Shown here piece after piece: positions 7,617 through 16,042 of a DNA stretch of 64,000 nt (position 1 is its first letter; the number at the start of each line of letters is the position of its first letter). The position numbers and the translations under genes are program-made. Source of the DNA: an uncultured Archangium sp. (lineage in GTDB: Bacteria > Myxococcota > Myxococcia > Myxococcales > Myxococcaceae); NCBI GenBank assembly GCA_903905455.1, contig CAIVGN010000127.1, positions 83,508 through 147,507 of the forward strand. The letters run 5' to 3'. The notes under the pieces were generated by a model. That model saw only the letters and a list, made by a program, of their open reading frames with translations. It made no database searches and was not told the origin of the DNA.

Positions 7617-7883
7617 TCAACCCGCGAGCCCGTAGCTGGGCTCGCGGTTCGACGGCGTGAGCGCGCGGGCCTGGAGCGCCGCCTGCACCGCGTCGCGCGC
7701 CCGGGCCAGCGCCGCCTCGGCCTCCCGCAGCATCACCACCAGGTCATCAGCGCCGGCCGCTTCGAGTTCCCGCACCGTGGAGTGCACGGCCGTCACGCTG
7801 GTGTCGATGGCCGTCGCGGCGCGGAAGCAGGTGCGGGCCCGGCCCATCCAGGAGTTCCAGCGGTTGTCGGTGTGGTTGCTCAT
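7617..7883 (-). CDS. Small helical protein, paralog B (88 residues), with a RecA-NDp-like promoter
   Basis: ATG at 7883 starts MSNHTDNRWNSWMGRARTCF and continues to 88 residues ending PSYGLAG. It aligns over most of its length with the 76-residue product at 5021-5251: RWN, CFRAA.AI, RELEA and a helical, Arg/Ala-rich tail (AEAALARARDAVQAAL). Apart from a few inserted residues after position 5 and a longer C-terminus the two are collinear. A TTG at 7913 would extend the frame into the promoter and is rejected. No catalytic motif, signal peptide or membrane segment is seen. Function unknown; the shared promoter suggests co-regulation with paralog A. Confidence 0.68.
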   Translation of the reverse strand: MSNHTDNRWNSWMGRARTCFRAATAIDTSVTAVHSTVRELEAAGADDLVVMLREAEAALARARDAVQAALQARALTPSNREPSYGLAG

Positions 7884-7890
7884 GGGCGGC

Positions 7891-7913
7891 ACTATGCCGG
7901 GCACCACTGACAA
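7891..7913 (-). promoter_or_regulatory. RecA-NDp/PafBC-like promoter of paralog B
   Basis: On the minus strand: TTGTCAGTG (7905-7913), eight bases, CATAGT (7891-7896), then seven bases to ATG 7883. The upstream box is a perfect match to the published RecA-NDp consensus TTGTCRGTG. The -10 box differs from TAnnnT only at its first base. The start codon sits where transcription would begin. Confidence 0.58.
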
Positions 7914-7952
7914 GTGCGGGGGCTGGCCCTGTAACCCCTTGATCCTCCAGCC

Positions 7953-9251
7953 TCAGACGCGCAGGCCGAGCGGCTGACCGGTGCTCGCCATCGCGCCGCT
8001 GCCGAAGCTGGTGCGGGCGCCCATGCCCAGCAGCGAGAAGAGCTCCACGTGGAGATCCGACAGCGGGCGACGCGCGGCGGGCACGACTTCCTGGCCGAAG
8101 CGCAGGTCCGCGCCGGCGCCACACACCAGCATCGGGAGGTTCTCGGTGTGGTGCACGTTGCCGTCGGACATGTCGGAGCCGTAGAGCACCAGCGTCTCGT
8201 CGAGCAGCTGGGCGGCCTTGAGCTTCTCGAGCAGGTCGGCGAGCAGGCCCACCTGCACGCGGTTCATCTGCTTGAGGCGATCGATCGAGCCCTGGGTGTT
8301 GCCGTGGTGCGCGCAGGCGTGGTGCCCGTTGCCGGCGCCCAGGGCCTCGGGGAAGGTCATCTGCTCCGACACCCCCGGCCCGTACATCAGCGTGGCCACG
8401 TTGGTCAGGCCGCACTGCATGGCGAGCACGATGATCTGGTGCATGAGCTGGAAACGCAGCACGTAGTTCGTGTTGGGGCTCGAGAAGTCCTGGGTGGGCT
8501 CGGCGAGCGTGGGGGTGCAGGTGAAGCCGCCCTGCCTCAGGCCATTCTCCACTTCGCGCACGGTCTCCAGGTACGAAGTGAGCACCGGCCGGTAGCTCTC
8601 GGGCAGGCGGCCGGAGAGGCGCGTGGCGTCGCGGTGCAGGCTGTCGAGCACCGAGCGCTTGCGCGCGTGGAGGTAGGCGAGCTGCGCGGCGCTCCCGGCC
8701 TGGCCTCCGAAGAGCTTCTGGAAGAGCTGCGCCGGGTTGGGGATGGGCGAGCGGAACTTGTCGGGCGCCTGCCAGCTGATGCGGTTCAGGTAGTCGTTGG
8801 AGTAGCCGGGGTGATCGTTGAGCGGATGCACGTGGTAATAGATGCCGCCGATCTCCAGCGAACGGATCGACCCCGGGTACTGCTCGGCCACGTACTGGTC
8901 GACGGTCTTCCCACAGCGCGCGACGCCCGGGTCTCCGAGCACCATCGGCTCGCACGACAGGAAGCCCGCGCAGTTCTGCCAGTGCGGATCGTTCCCCGGG
9001 AAGCCGTTGAAGAGGTTGCGCACCACCATGGCGTTGCCCTGCAGGTTGCGCGCGACCAGCGGCTGCAGCGCCTCGCTCCAGGTCCAGTTCCCGTTGGCGC
9101 CGGCGGGCATGTACGCGCCGTTGGGCACGTAGGCGCCGATGAAGCGCTTCCGCGCGGGGGCCTGCTGGGCCGAGGCGAGGTGGGGGGCGAGCAGGGGCAG
9201 CGCGAAGGACGCCGAGAGCCACTGCAGCACGTCGCGACGAGAGGTCTTCAT
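7953..9251 (-). CDS. Tat-exported DUF1552 domain protein
   Basis: Starts at ATG 9251 as MKTSRRDVLQWLSASFALPL, a twin-arginine signal with cleavage expected after the ASA near residue 25, followed by a roughly 400-residue DUF1552 domain. Typical family segments are KRFIGAYVPNGAYMPAG near the N-terminus and LVLYGSDMSDGNVHHTENLP near the C-terminus. DUF1552 proteins belong to the alkaline-phosphatase/sulfatase-like superfamily and occur in Planctomycetes and Myxococcota beside DUF1592-type genes; their substrate is unknown. Here the start codon overlaps the stop of the DUF1592 gene as ATGA, so the pair is one operon and probably acts together outside the cytoplasm. Confidence 0.88.
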   Translation of the reverse strand: MKTSRRDVLQWLSASFALPLLAPHLASAQQAPARKRFIGAYVPNGAYMPAGANGNWTWSEALQPLVARNLQGNAMVVRNLFNGFPGNDPHWQNCAGFLSCEPMVLGDPGVARCGKTVDQYVAEQYPGSIRSLEIGGIYYHVHPLNDHPGYSNDYLNRISWQAPDKFRSPIPNPAQLFQKLFGGQAGSAAQLAYLHARKRSVLDSLHRDATRLSGRLPESYRPVLTSYLETVREVENGLRQGGFTCTPTLAEPTQDFSSPNTNYVLRFQLMHQIIVLAMQCGLTNVATLMYGPGVSEQMTFPEALGAGNGHHACAHHGNTQGSIDRLKQMNRVQVGLLADLLEKLKAAQLLDETLVLYGSDMSDGNVHHTENLPMLVCGAGADLRFGQEVVPAARRPLSDLHVELFSLLGMGARTSFGSGAMASTGQPLGLRV

Positions 9252-11380
9252 GGCGTCACCTCCGTCAGCTCGAGGGCCTTGAGCAGCGCCTCGATGGTCA
9301 TGGTCTTGAGGCCCGGCGCCTGGCCACCGGCCGGGTGCGCGAGCTGCTGCGCGAGGCACGCCTCAGGCTCGAGCGGGCCGCGGTTGAGGCCGAAGGTGAG
9401 CAGCTTGGTGGCCACGCAGGTGCGGTACTCGTCGCCACCTTCGATGGCCGAGGCGAGCTCGGTGGGGTCGTGCACCACCACGCCGTCGAGCTCGAGGTCG
9501 GCGACGATGGGCGCGCCGTTCAAGTAGGTGTCGCGCCACTTCCCCTGCGCGTCGTACTTCTCGAGCGCGAGGCCCAGGGGGTCGATGAAGGCGTGGCAGC
9601 TGCCGCAGCGCGTGGCCGAGTTGCGGTGCAGCGCCATCTGCTCGGGCAACGGGAGGGTGCGGTCGATGCTCTCGAAGGAGGTGCTGATCTCCGCGAGCGT
9701 CGCGGGGTCGATGCGCGGCATCTGCCGGCACAACAGCCGCGTCAGCACCCACAGGCCGCGGTGAATGGGGCGGCGGAACTCGGAGCCGTTCGCGGTGCGC
9801 GTGAGGAAGGCCGCCTGCGAGAGCAACCCGCCGCGCGCGTCGGTGGGCACCCGGTACGTGGGCCCGCCCGCGCCCGGGGCCGGGAGCCCGTAGTGAGCGG
9901 CCAGCGGCGCGTCGACGAGGGTGAAGCCGGGAGAGAGGAGGCGCTCTGCCGGGAGCCCTTCACCGAGCACCGCGCCGAACATGTCGCGCGACTCGCGCTG
10001 CATCGAGGCCACCAGCGGCCCCTCCTGCACCGTGTCGCGGAAGTCGAGCCACTGCCCGCCGAAGTTCGTGGTGAAGCGCTCGCCGTCCTGCTCGAGCAAC
10101 CGCACCGCCTGGGCACGCACCGACGCCGCGTCGTCGAGGCCGCCCGTGCCCGCGAGCATCCACAACTGCTCGTCGGCGATGGAGCCGCGGAAGAAGAGCC
10201 CCAGCCGCGAGGCGCGCCCAAAGCCGCGCTCTGCAGGGTCGAGGCCGCCGGGCACGAGCTCGGGCTTGAAGGTGAAGTTCGGCGAGAGGAAGACCGCCTG
10301 CAGCACCGCAGACAGCGCCTCGTCGACCGGCTCGGCGAAGCCCGCGGAGGCCGCGCCCTGCAGCGACGACTCGAAGAGCGCGCGGGAGTCAGCCAGCTCG
10401 TCGGCGCGCACCGGGCGGCGGAAGGCGCGGCTCGCGAGGCGGGCCACCAGCGGCTCCACGCAGTTGCTCCAGGTCCACCCGCTCTTGCGCGGCGTCGCGG
10501 TGAAGGGCAACGACGCGGAGAACGCGGTGCTGTCGTAGTTGGCGTTGGCCTTGCGGTTGATGACGAAGTCGAGGCGCTCGCCGCGGGCCAGGGTCAGCGG
10601 CAGGTTGAAGGCCGCCTGGCCGCCGTTGGGGATGTCCTGGGTGAAGACCGCGGTGCCGTTGCGCCGGATGCTCACCAGCACGCCGTCGCCGCCGCCCGGG
10701 TCGCCGTCGATGAAGGTGCCCGACACGGTGACGGTGCCGTCGACCGGGCTCTGCCAGCGGCGCACCACGTCGACGGTGGAGCCGGGGTGCGCGCCCAGTT
10801 GCCACAGCAGCGCCGTCTCGTCGGGCTCCTTGCGCCACAGCGAGCGCGCGTTGTCGAAGATCATCGGGGCGCCGCTGGAGTCGAGGTAGTTCCAGCACTC
10901 GCGGCCCTGGGAGTCGGAGAAGTCGTCGCGCGAGGAGTAGGTCGCCTTGAGCTCGCACGCCGGCGTCTGCGCCGGGGCGACGGCCGGACAGTGGGCGGTG
11001 AGTGACGGGGTGGCGAGCACCAGGCCCGCGAGCGCTTCGGCGGTGGCCAACTGCACCTCGAGGCCCTGCGCGTCGATGCGCGTCTCGCTCATGGTGTCGA
11101 AGCCGTAGACCTGCGCGACCGGCGTCCACCGGGCGAAGAGCGCCTCGTCGACCGGCACGCCCAGCACGTCGGCCACCATGGCCCGGTACTCGTGGTTCGA
11201 CAGGCGCAGCAGCTTGTTCACCGGCGCGGCCGAGGGCTCGCACTTCGGGGGCCCGGCATCGACGACCACCGGAGGCGGTGCATCGGCGGGGCTCACCGCG
11301 GTCCGGGGACCCACGATGGTGCCTTCACACGCCACGAGCGTGAGCAGCACCCCGGGCAGGAGTCGACGCAGGGAGGCCAT
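9248..11380 (-). CDS. DUF1587/DUF1592/DUF1588/DUF1585-type lipoprotein with a haem-binding-like CxxCH motif
   Basis: Chosen start ATG 11380 gives a signal peptide with lipobox LVAC (Cys18). The 710-residue protein follows the order DUF1587 (LSNHEYRAMVADVLG near 75), a carbohydrate-binding-like insert (about 190-290), DUF1592 (ASRAFRRPVRADE near 335 to FLSPNFTFKPE), DUF1588 (CGSCHAFIDPLGLALE from 592) and DUF1585 at the C-terminus. CGSCH is a CxxCH site and may bind a c-type haem, as proposed for this group in Planctomycetes. The role is not established; exported redox or polymer-degradation functions have been suggested. It is coupled to the downstream DUF1552 gene. Confidence 0.88.
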   Translation of the reverse strand: MASLRRLLPGVLLTLVACEGTIVGPRTAVSPADAPPPVVVDAGPPKCEPSAAPVNKLLRLSNHEYRAMVADVLGVPVDEALFARWTPVAQVYGFDTMSETRIDAQGLEVQLATAEALAGLVLATPSLTAHCPAVAPAQTPACELKATYSSRDDFSDSQGRECWNYLDSSGAPMIFDNARSLWRKEPDETALLWQLGAHPGSTVDVVRRWQSPVDGTVTVSGTFIDGDPGGGDGVLVSIRRNGTAVFTQDIPNGGQAAFNLPLTLARGERLDFVINRKANANYDSTAFSASLPFTATPRKSGWTWSNCVEPLVARLASRAFRRPVRADELADSRALFESSLQGAASAGFAEPVDEALSAVLQAVFLSPNFTFKPELVPGGLDPAERGFGRASRLGLFFRGSIADEQLWMLAGTGGLDDAASVRAQAVRLLEQDGERFTTNFGGQWLDFRDTVQEGPLVASMQRESRDMFGAVLGEGLPAERLLSPGFTLVDAPLAAHYGLPAPGAGGPTYRVPTDARGGLLSQAAFLTRTANGSEFRRPIHRGLWVLTRLLCRQMPRIDPATLAEISTSFESIDRTLPLPEQMALHRNSATRCGSCHAFIDPLGLALEKYDAQGKWRDTYLNGAPIVADLELDGVVVHDPTELASAIEGGDEYRTCVATKLLTFGLNRGPLEPEACLAQQLAHPAGGQAPGLKTMTIEALLKALELTEVTP

Positions 11381-11533
11381 GAGCCGGGTTGTCGGCGCAA
11401 AGCCTGCAGGGTTGCGGATCATTTCCTCTCAGGACCTGGGAAAAACCGGGGCCCCATGGGCACGAAGTCGGTCAGGCCGGAGAAGCCCGGGTCGCGGGAC
11501 GCATCCTGAGCTGCGTGAGCGGGCGCGCCATCT

Positions 11534-11559
11534 GCCGCGGTGGGAGCGCGCACCGCGGC
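11534..11559. terminator. Nine-base-pair GC hairpin beyond the MORN-like gene
   Basis: GCCGCGGTG and CACCGCGGC are perfect inverted repeats around an eight-base loop. The hairpin lies downstream of the minus-strand gene ending at 11606. There is no long T-run, so it is only a possible transcription end or mRNA 3' stabiliser. Confidence 0.3.
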
Positions 11560-11605
11560 TTGCTTGATCGTGGGTACGATCTGACGGCTGGCCTGATCCC
11601 TTGCG

Positions 11606-12472
11606 TCACTCGACGGCGAGCTTCAGGTGATGCCGGGCGAGGTCCACGCTCTCCTGTCGGTAGCTCATCGCGGTGACGAAGCCATCGGCGGTCAGCCGGC
11701 CCCCGCAGTCGGTCTTCTCCCCACGGCCCGGCTCGATGGCGGCAAAGAGGAGGTCGCCCTCGTGCAATTCCACCTTCACCTCGAGCGTCGCGCACACCCG
11801 CTTCAGGTCGGGCGAGGCGGGCTCGACCACGTCGAGCTGGTAGCGCCAGACGGAGCTCTGTCGCGCTTCGGCGGTGGCCGCAGGCTCGACCAGGCAGCAG
11901 CTCTCGCGGGAGGGGAGGCCCAGTGCGTCGCGGACGCCCACGACGCGGACGATCGCGAGCACCGGCGCCCGGCGGTAGCGGCCTGCGTGGTGCGGCCCCT
12001 CCCCCAGCGCAGTGACCCGCTCGCCGTTGATCTTCGAGGTCAGGTGATCAGGCCCGAAGTCCTGCACCCGGCGGGACGGCAGGTCGGGGGAGTTGATCAT
12101 CTGGCGGGTGTCGTCGTCGTCGCCAAAGGTGGCGATGAGCTCACGTGTCCCGTCGGCGCGGTACCAGGTCCACGTGCCGGCGCGACGGCTGTCGCGGTAC
12201 TCGCCGGCCTGGCGCAGGGTGCCCTTGCTCCACGACTTCATCGGGCCGTGCATCAGCACTTGCCCGTTGGCCGCTCTCTTCTCGCAGGTGCGGGTGACCT
12301 CGTCAGGCGAGGTCCAGAGCCTCTGCTCGGTGCCGGCGGGGCAGTCGAGCGGAGGTGGGAGCGCAGCGGTCAGGATCAGGGCGGTGAGCAGCACGGCCGC
12401 CCTAACGGGCGCGCCGGACGATCGATCTGCGGCGCCGCCCGAGGTCGGCGCTGCCAGGGATCGTGCGGCCAT
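11606..12472 (-). CDS. Exported protein with MORN-like (YwqK-type) repeats
   Basis: With ATG 12472 the product has 288 residues: a Ser/Ala/Gly-rich leader, a hydrophobic segment (VLLTALILTAALPPP) and a small domain with MORN_2/YwqK-like repeats around GEYRDSRRAGTWTWYRADGTREL, in which a G-x-W-x-x-Y-x-x-DG pattern is visible. The C-terminal half holds several cysteines and reads like a secreted beta-rich domain. YwqK-type proteins are sometimes annotated as antitoxins, but that label is not justified here: no toxin is adjacent and this copy is exported. The start is uncertain; a GTG just before LLTALIL would give a conventional signal peptide and remove the odd leader. Confidence 0.62.
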   Translation of the reverse strand: MAARSLAAPTSGGAADRSSGAPVRAAVLLTALILTAALPPPLDCPAGTEQRLWTSPDEVTRTCEKRAANGQVLMHGPMKSWSKGTLRQAGEYRDSRRAGTWTWYRADGTRELIATFGDDDDTRQMINSPDLPSRRVQDFGPDHLTSKINGERVTALGEGPHHAGRYRRAPVLAIVRVVGVRDALGLPSRESCCLVEPAATAEARQSSVWRYQLDVVEPASPDLKRVCATLEVKVELHEGDLLFAAIEPGRGEKTDCGGRLTADGFVTAMSYRQESVDLARHHLKLAVE

Positions 12473-12665
12473 CCGGCGTGCGTCAACCGGGCGCGATGGT
12501 GCTGGCGCTCCCCCCAATCGACACCACCACTGGATGCCGCGCCGCCTGGGGACCTCTGACGTGCGGAGGTGAACAGCAGCCCGAAGGGTAGCGGTTGTTC
12601 GCTGCTCGTTGGCCGTGCGCATCGCGTGTGAGCCCCGCGAAGGCGCGGCGTCTCGTTTCGCCAAC

Positions 12666-12711
12666 ACTGACGGACTCCGTGGGGGTGCGCACCCCCGCCG
12701 AGTCCGTCAGT
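12666..12711. repeat. 46-base loopless palindrome
   Basis: Two 23-base arms meet at GGGGGTGCGCACCCCC with no loop; the arms differ at two positions. The outer part is ACTGACGGACTC on the left and GAGTCCGTCAGT on the right. It could extrude as a cruciform or bind a dimeric protein; there is no T-tract, so it is not a standard terminator. Confidence 0.85.
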
Positions 12712-12855
12712 GTGATTGGTCCCAGACGAAGCCTGCACCGACGAGTCACCGGCGCACTCGAGGTGAGGGGCCGATCGACTGAAGCACGGCGCCGGGAAGG
12801 CGCATGGCACTTCAGCTTCGTGATGGATTCGCCCGCGGACGTGGACGGCTCGCGG

Positions 12856-12918
12856 CGAGCACCTATGACAAAATGGAGGTCACGCCGGGGCCGACCTCCA
12901 TTTTGTCATAGGTGTTCG
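12856..12918. repeat. 63-base inverted repeat with AT-rich, near-perfect 26-bp arms
   Basis: Left arm 12856-12881, 11-base loop, right arm 12893-12918. The inner 22 base pairs (CACCTATGACAAAATGGAGG and onward) are perfect and the full 26 pair with a single G-T. The core is far more AT-rich than its surroundings. No T-run follows on either strand. Confidence 0.9.
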
Positions 12919-13180
12919 AGCCACCCGGCCCCAGGGCGTCACCACCCCATCGCTCCGTTCACTGCGCCCCCGGGAGCGTCGCGCCGAAGGGGCACGTTCG
13001 ACCAAGGTGCGGCGCAGGCACCTCAACCCCCACTCCCCCTGGGCTTTGGGGGACCGCGCATTGCACGACGCGCAGAACCTGCAGGCTGTCGAGGCACTCG
13101 CTCGTCCACCTCGTCAGGTTTCAGGTCGTCCCTCCCGGGAACCACGTAGCGTCTGACGCTTCAATCTCGAGGGGGACAAC

Positions 13181-14659
13181 TTGCGCACATTCGCCGTGGT
13201 CACACTGATGGCTTCGCTGTTCGCAGTGCCCGCCTTCGCAGGGAGGGAACCGTCCTACGCCGAGAAGATGGCCTGTCAGCACATGCTCGAGTTCCTCAAG
13301 GACGCAGATGAGATCCTCGGGAAGATGCCGCTCGAGAACTACACGACGTCCGTGGGCACGCGCAGCATCGAGGCGCCCATCACCAGGTCCAAGCAGGAGA
13401 TGAGCCGGTGCCCCAAGGGCACTCCGGACATCGCCATCGCCGAAGAGCGCATCGCCACGCTCCGCGCCGCGGTGGCCGCCAAGACCGAGGAGGCGAAGGC
13501 GCTGGCGCCGGGCGCCAAGAAGGTCACCGCCGCGGTGAAGGTGTGGCTGGGGAAGCTCGAGGCCGCGAAGAAGAGCGAGCCGATGGCCTTCCAGGACCCG
13601 GGCCACAAGTCGGTGGTGTGGCTGCGCGACGATCTCGACGGCATCGAGAAGAAGCTCGTCGCCGCGGGCAACCCCGAGCACCCTGACGCGAAGGAGGCCG
13701 CGGCAGCCGTCGCCGACGCGAAGGCGAAGCTGCAGGCGGCCCTCGACGACGCGAAGAAGGCCGTGGAGTCCCTGGGGAACTGGCAGGCGAAGGCGAAGGA
13801 ACTCGGGGACAAGCTCGACGGCCGCTACATGATGCACGTGCCCATCGACGACGCGAAGGTGGACGCGTGGATCGACCTGCTGCCCGAGTCGAAGGCCGAC
13901 CTCGTCGCCGCCGAGGCGCTCAAGACGCTCGTCCACGACACCGTCAAGGACGTCGACGCCGTGCCCGCGTTCAAGGAACTGTCCGACAAGGTGTGGGCCG
14001 AGAAGAACGTCTTCGAGCGGGAGACCACCAACTGGTACGGGAACTTCATCAACGACATCAGCCTGGCCGAGAGCACGCCCACCGACTTCAAGGCGTTGAA
14101 CATCGGCATCGACGGCTTCGACGATCCTCGCCGCAGAATCTCGAACGGCATCTCGGCCGCCAAGCACAAGGAGAAGTACCTGCGCGTCTTCCTCAAGGAC
14201 GAGGCGGCCGCGGCGCAGGCAGCGGACGAAGTGAAGACGTACGAGGCCAGGATGGCGGCGCTCGACGCCACCGAGGAGAAGCTGCTCGACAGCGTGCGCA
14301 TGCCCAGGCCCCGCGGCACGCCGGAAATGCAGAAGATCATGAAGCAGGTGATCTCCAGCAGCGACTTCGTCAAGCAGATGAAGTCGGAGGGCAACAAGGT
14401 CCTCCGGGTGATGGTGATCGAGGACTCGATCACCCACACCAAGACCACCGAGTGGTACCACGGCCGTTGGTACACCCGGGACTTCGACTCGTTCACCTGC
14501 CTGGCGGCGATGAAGGACGACAGGTACCACAAGGTCTGGAAGTGGCAGTTCGATGCGCGCTTTGCGCGCACGGAGCTCCCGGAGCTCAAGACCGGGGTGT
14601 GGACCTACGGTTCCTGGCAGCGCTTCGGGCCGATCCTCGAGGCGAACGTCAACAAGTAG
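13181..14659 (+). CDS. Exported helical coiled-coil protein, function unknown
   Basis: TTG at 13181 with an AGGGGG ribosome-binding site about six bases upstream gives MRTFAVVTLMASLFAVPAFA, a clean signal peptide. The mature 470-residue protein is largely helical, with Ala/Lys/Glu/Asp-rich heptad regions at about 75-210 (AAVADAKAKLQAALDDAKKA) and 250-380. A more globular C-terminal domain follows with aromatic-rich WYHGRWYTRDFD and VWKWQFDARF. This last part may be beta-rich and surface-exposed. No enzymatic motif or family was recognised. It reads away from the long spacer with the two palindromes, so those elements could affect its expression. Confidence 0.8.
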   Translation: MRTFAVVTLMASLFAVPAFAGREPSYAEKMACQHMLEFLKDADEILGKMPLENYTTSVGTRSIEAPITRSKQEMSRCPKGTPDIAIAEERIATLRAAVAAKTEEAKALAPGAKKVTAAVKVWLGKLEAAKKSEPMAFQDPGHKSVVWLRDDLDGIEKKLVAAGNPEHPDAKEAAAAVADAKAKLQAALDDAKKAVESLGNWQAKAKELGDKLDGRYMMHVPIDDAKVDAWIDLLPESKADLVAAEALKTLVHDTVKDVDAVPAFKELSDKVWAEKNVFERETTNWYGNFINDISLAESTPTDFKALNIGIDGFDDPRRRISNGISAAKHKEKYLRVFLKDEAAAAQAADEVKTYEARMAALDATEEKLLDSVRMPRPRGTPEMQKIMKQVISSSDFVKQMKSEGNKVLRVMVIEDSITHTKTTEWYHGRWYTRDFDSFTCLAAMKDDRYHKVWKWQFDARFARTELPELKTGVWTYGSWQRFGPILEANVNK

Positions 14660-14695
14660 GCGCTCCGGCGCGCGCTCAACTGGGAGACGCCACCC

Positions 14696-16042
14696 TCAGG
14701 GCGCGAAGACGGTCATGCCGTAGAAGCCCGGGTCGCGCGTCGAGAGCGAGGTGCTCACGTCGTGGTAGTTGAACCCGTTGGTCACCACGCAGAAGTCGTA
14801 GGTGCGGTTCGAGGGGCTCATCGTCAGCTGGGTGGGGCTCGCGCTGTACGACTCGGTGCCCTGCTGCGTGAGCGGGCGCGTCATCTGGCAGGTGCAGAGG
14901 TTGTTGGCGAAGGCGCAGGTGGCGCTGAAACCGACGGAAGCCGCGATGCTCGGCGCCTGGCTGCACAGGCTGGCGTTGGCGCACGTCCCGCCGATGTCGG
15001 CGGTGACGGTGAGCGTACCCGTGACGGCGCGGGTGATGCTGCCGGGGCTCAGGCTCACCGTGCCGCTGATGGTGCCGCCCTTGTTGCGCAGCGTGGTCGA
15101 GCCCGCGCCGCACAGCGAGGTGGCCTGGGCGACGAACGGGGCGAACTCCGCGTCGTCGACGCAGGCCGAGGCGTAGGCGAAGGTGCCCGTGGTGAGGCCG
15201 CCGCACGCGGTGAAGGTCGGGCAGGTGGCGGGGAACGTGAGCGCGATGACCGGAGGCGTGCCCGCGCCGCCCTGCGTGCACTGGCCGCTGCTGCTCTGGC
15301 AGGTCAACCCGGCCGGGCAGCCCGCGCTGGTGCACTTCGCGCTGCACTGCTTCGTCGCGCCCTGGCAGATCTGCCCGCTGATCGCGGCCGCGCAGAGCCC
15401 GTCGGTGGCGCACTGACAGAAGCCCGGGCTGTTGCTGGTGGGCGCCGACCCATCGAAGTGCGTGCAGGTCTTCTGGGCTGCGGGGCAATCGGAGGCGCTG
15501 GTGCAGGCCGACACGCAGGTGTTGAGCACCGGGTGACACACCGTGCCCAGGCCGCAGTTGGGACAGGTCGGGGTGGTGCCGCCGCCACCACCGGTCGAGC
15601 CGCTACCGCCGCCCATCGCGCCACTTCCTCCGCCCGTCGTGCCGTTGCCGCCGCCCGTCGACGCGCTGCCGCCGCCGGTGGAGCCATTGCCCCCGCCGGT
15701 CGACGCGCTGCCACCGCCCGTGGAGCCAGTGCCCCCGCCCGTCGACGCGCTGCCGCCGCCGGTGGAGCCACTGCCCCCGCCCGTCGAGGCGCTGCCACCA
15801 CCGGTCGCGCCGCTGCCGCCCCCGCCGTTGGTCCCCGCGCACTGCCCGAGCACGCACTGCTGGCCCAGGCTGCACGCGCTGCACGCCGCGCCGTTCGCGC
15901 CGCAGGTGAGCGCCGAGGCCGACTGGCAGGCACCGTTGGTATCGCAGCAGCCCCTGGGACAGGAGCTCGAGTCACACGAGGTGGAGGTGGAGCCACAGCC
16001 GGCGAGGACTGCGAGGGCGAAGAAGGCCAGGACGAAGCGCAT
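14696..16042 (-). CDS. Cys-rich lipoprotein with Gly/Ser/Thr tandem-repeat linker
   Basis: Signal peptide with lipobox VLAGC (Cys16) followed by a disulfide-type Cys cluster (residues about 20-70, including CPRGCC). Next comes a linker of about 80 residues built from tandem GGGSAST / GGGSGST units, then two further Cys-rich EGF-like segments (about 160-265). The C-terminal 180-residue domain includes ACVDDAEFAPFV and a predicted beta-sandwich-like stretch. This layout, lipid anchor plus flexible Gly/Ser/Thr linker plus exported domain, is common in myxobacterial surface lipoproteins. The linker DNA repeats (about 15590-15840) could vary in length between strains. No function can be assigned. 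Confidence 0.8.
   Translation of the reverse strand: MRFVLAFFALAVLAGCGSTSTSCDSSSCPRGCCDTNGACQSASALTCGANGAACSACSLGQQCVLGQCAGTNGGGGSGATGGGSASTGGGSGSTGGGSASTGGGTGSTGGGSASTGGGNGSTGGGSASTGGGNGTTGGGSGAMGGGSGSTGGGGGTTPTCPNCGLGTVCHPVLNTCVSACTSASDCPAAQKTCTHFDGSAPTSNSPGFCQCATDGLCAAAISGQICQGATKQCSAKCTSAGCPAGLTCQSSSGQCTQGGAGTPPVIALTFPATCPTFTACGGLTTGTFAYASACVDDAEFAPFVAQATSLCGAGSTTLRNKGGTISGTVSLSPGSITRAVTGTLTVTADIGGTCANASLCSQAPSIAASVGFSATCAFANNLCTCQMTRPLTQQGTESYSASPTQLTMSPSNRTYDFCVVTNGFNYHDVSTSLSTRDPGFYGMTVFAP
15590..15840. repeat. Imperfect tandem repeats encoding a GGGSxST linker
   Basis: Roughly 20-base units built on GGTGGAGGCAGC-like codons, read on the minus strand, encode the linker of the lipoprotein at 14696-16042. 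Units differ at synonymous positions. Confidence 0.7.

Larger units (their letters stand above)
12473..13180. other. Long non-coding spacer with two large palindromes
   Basis: About 700 bases separate the divergent MORN-like and coiled-coil genes. Open frames here lack a credible start, signal or family and have arginine-rich translations typical of non-coding GC-rich DNA. The spacer contains the palindrome at 12666-12711 and the hairpin at 12856-12918; otherwise nothing recognisable. Confidence 0.6.

Noticed and set aside
11606..12472. Antitoxin function for the MORN-like protein
   Set aside because: The YwqK-type similarity is weak, the protein is exported and no toxin is next to it.
12666..12918. 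Retron or CRISPR-like element for the two palindromes
   Set aside because: No reverse transcriptase, msr/msd layout, spacer-repeat periodicity or cas gene is present; the two palindromes are unrelated in sequence.
12595..13149. Frame of 184 codons in the long spacer
   Set aside because: It runs across both palindromes, is Arg/Pro-rich and has no plausible start. The palindromes would be an unlikely part of a coding region.
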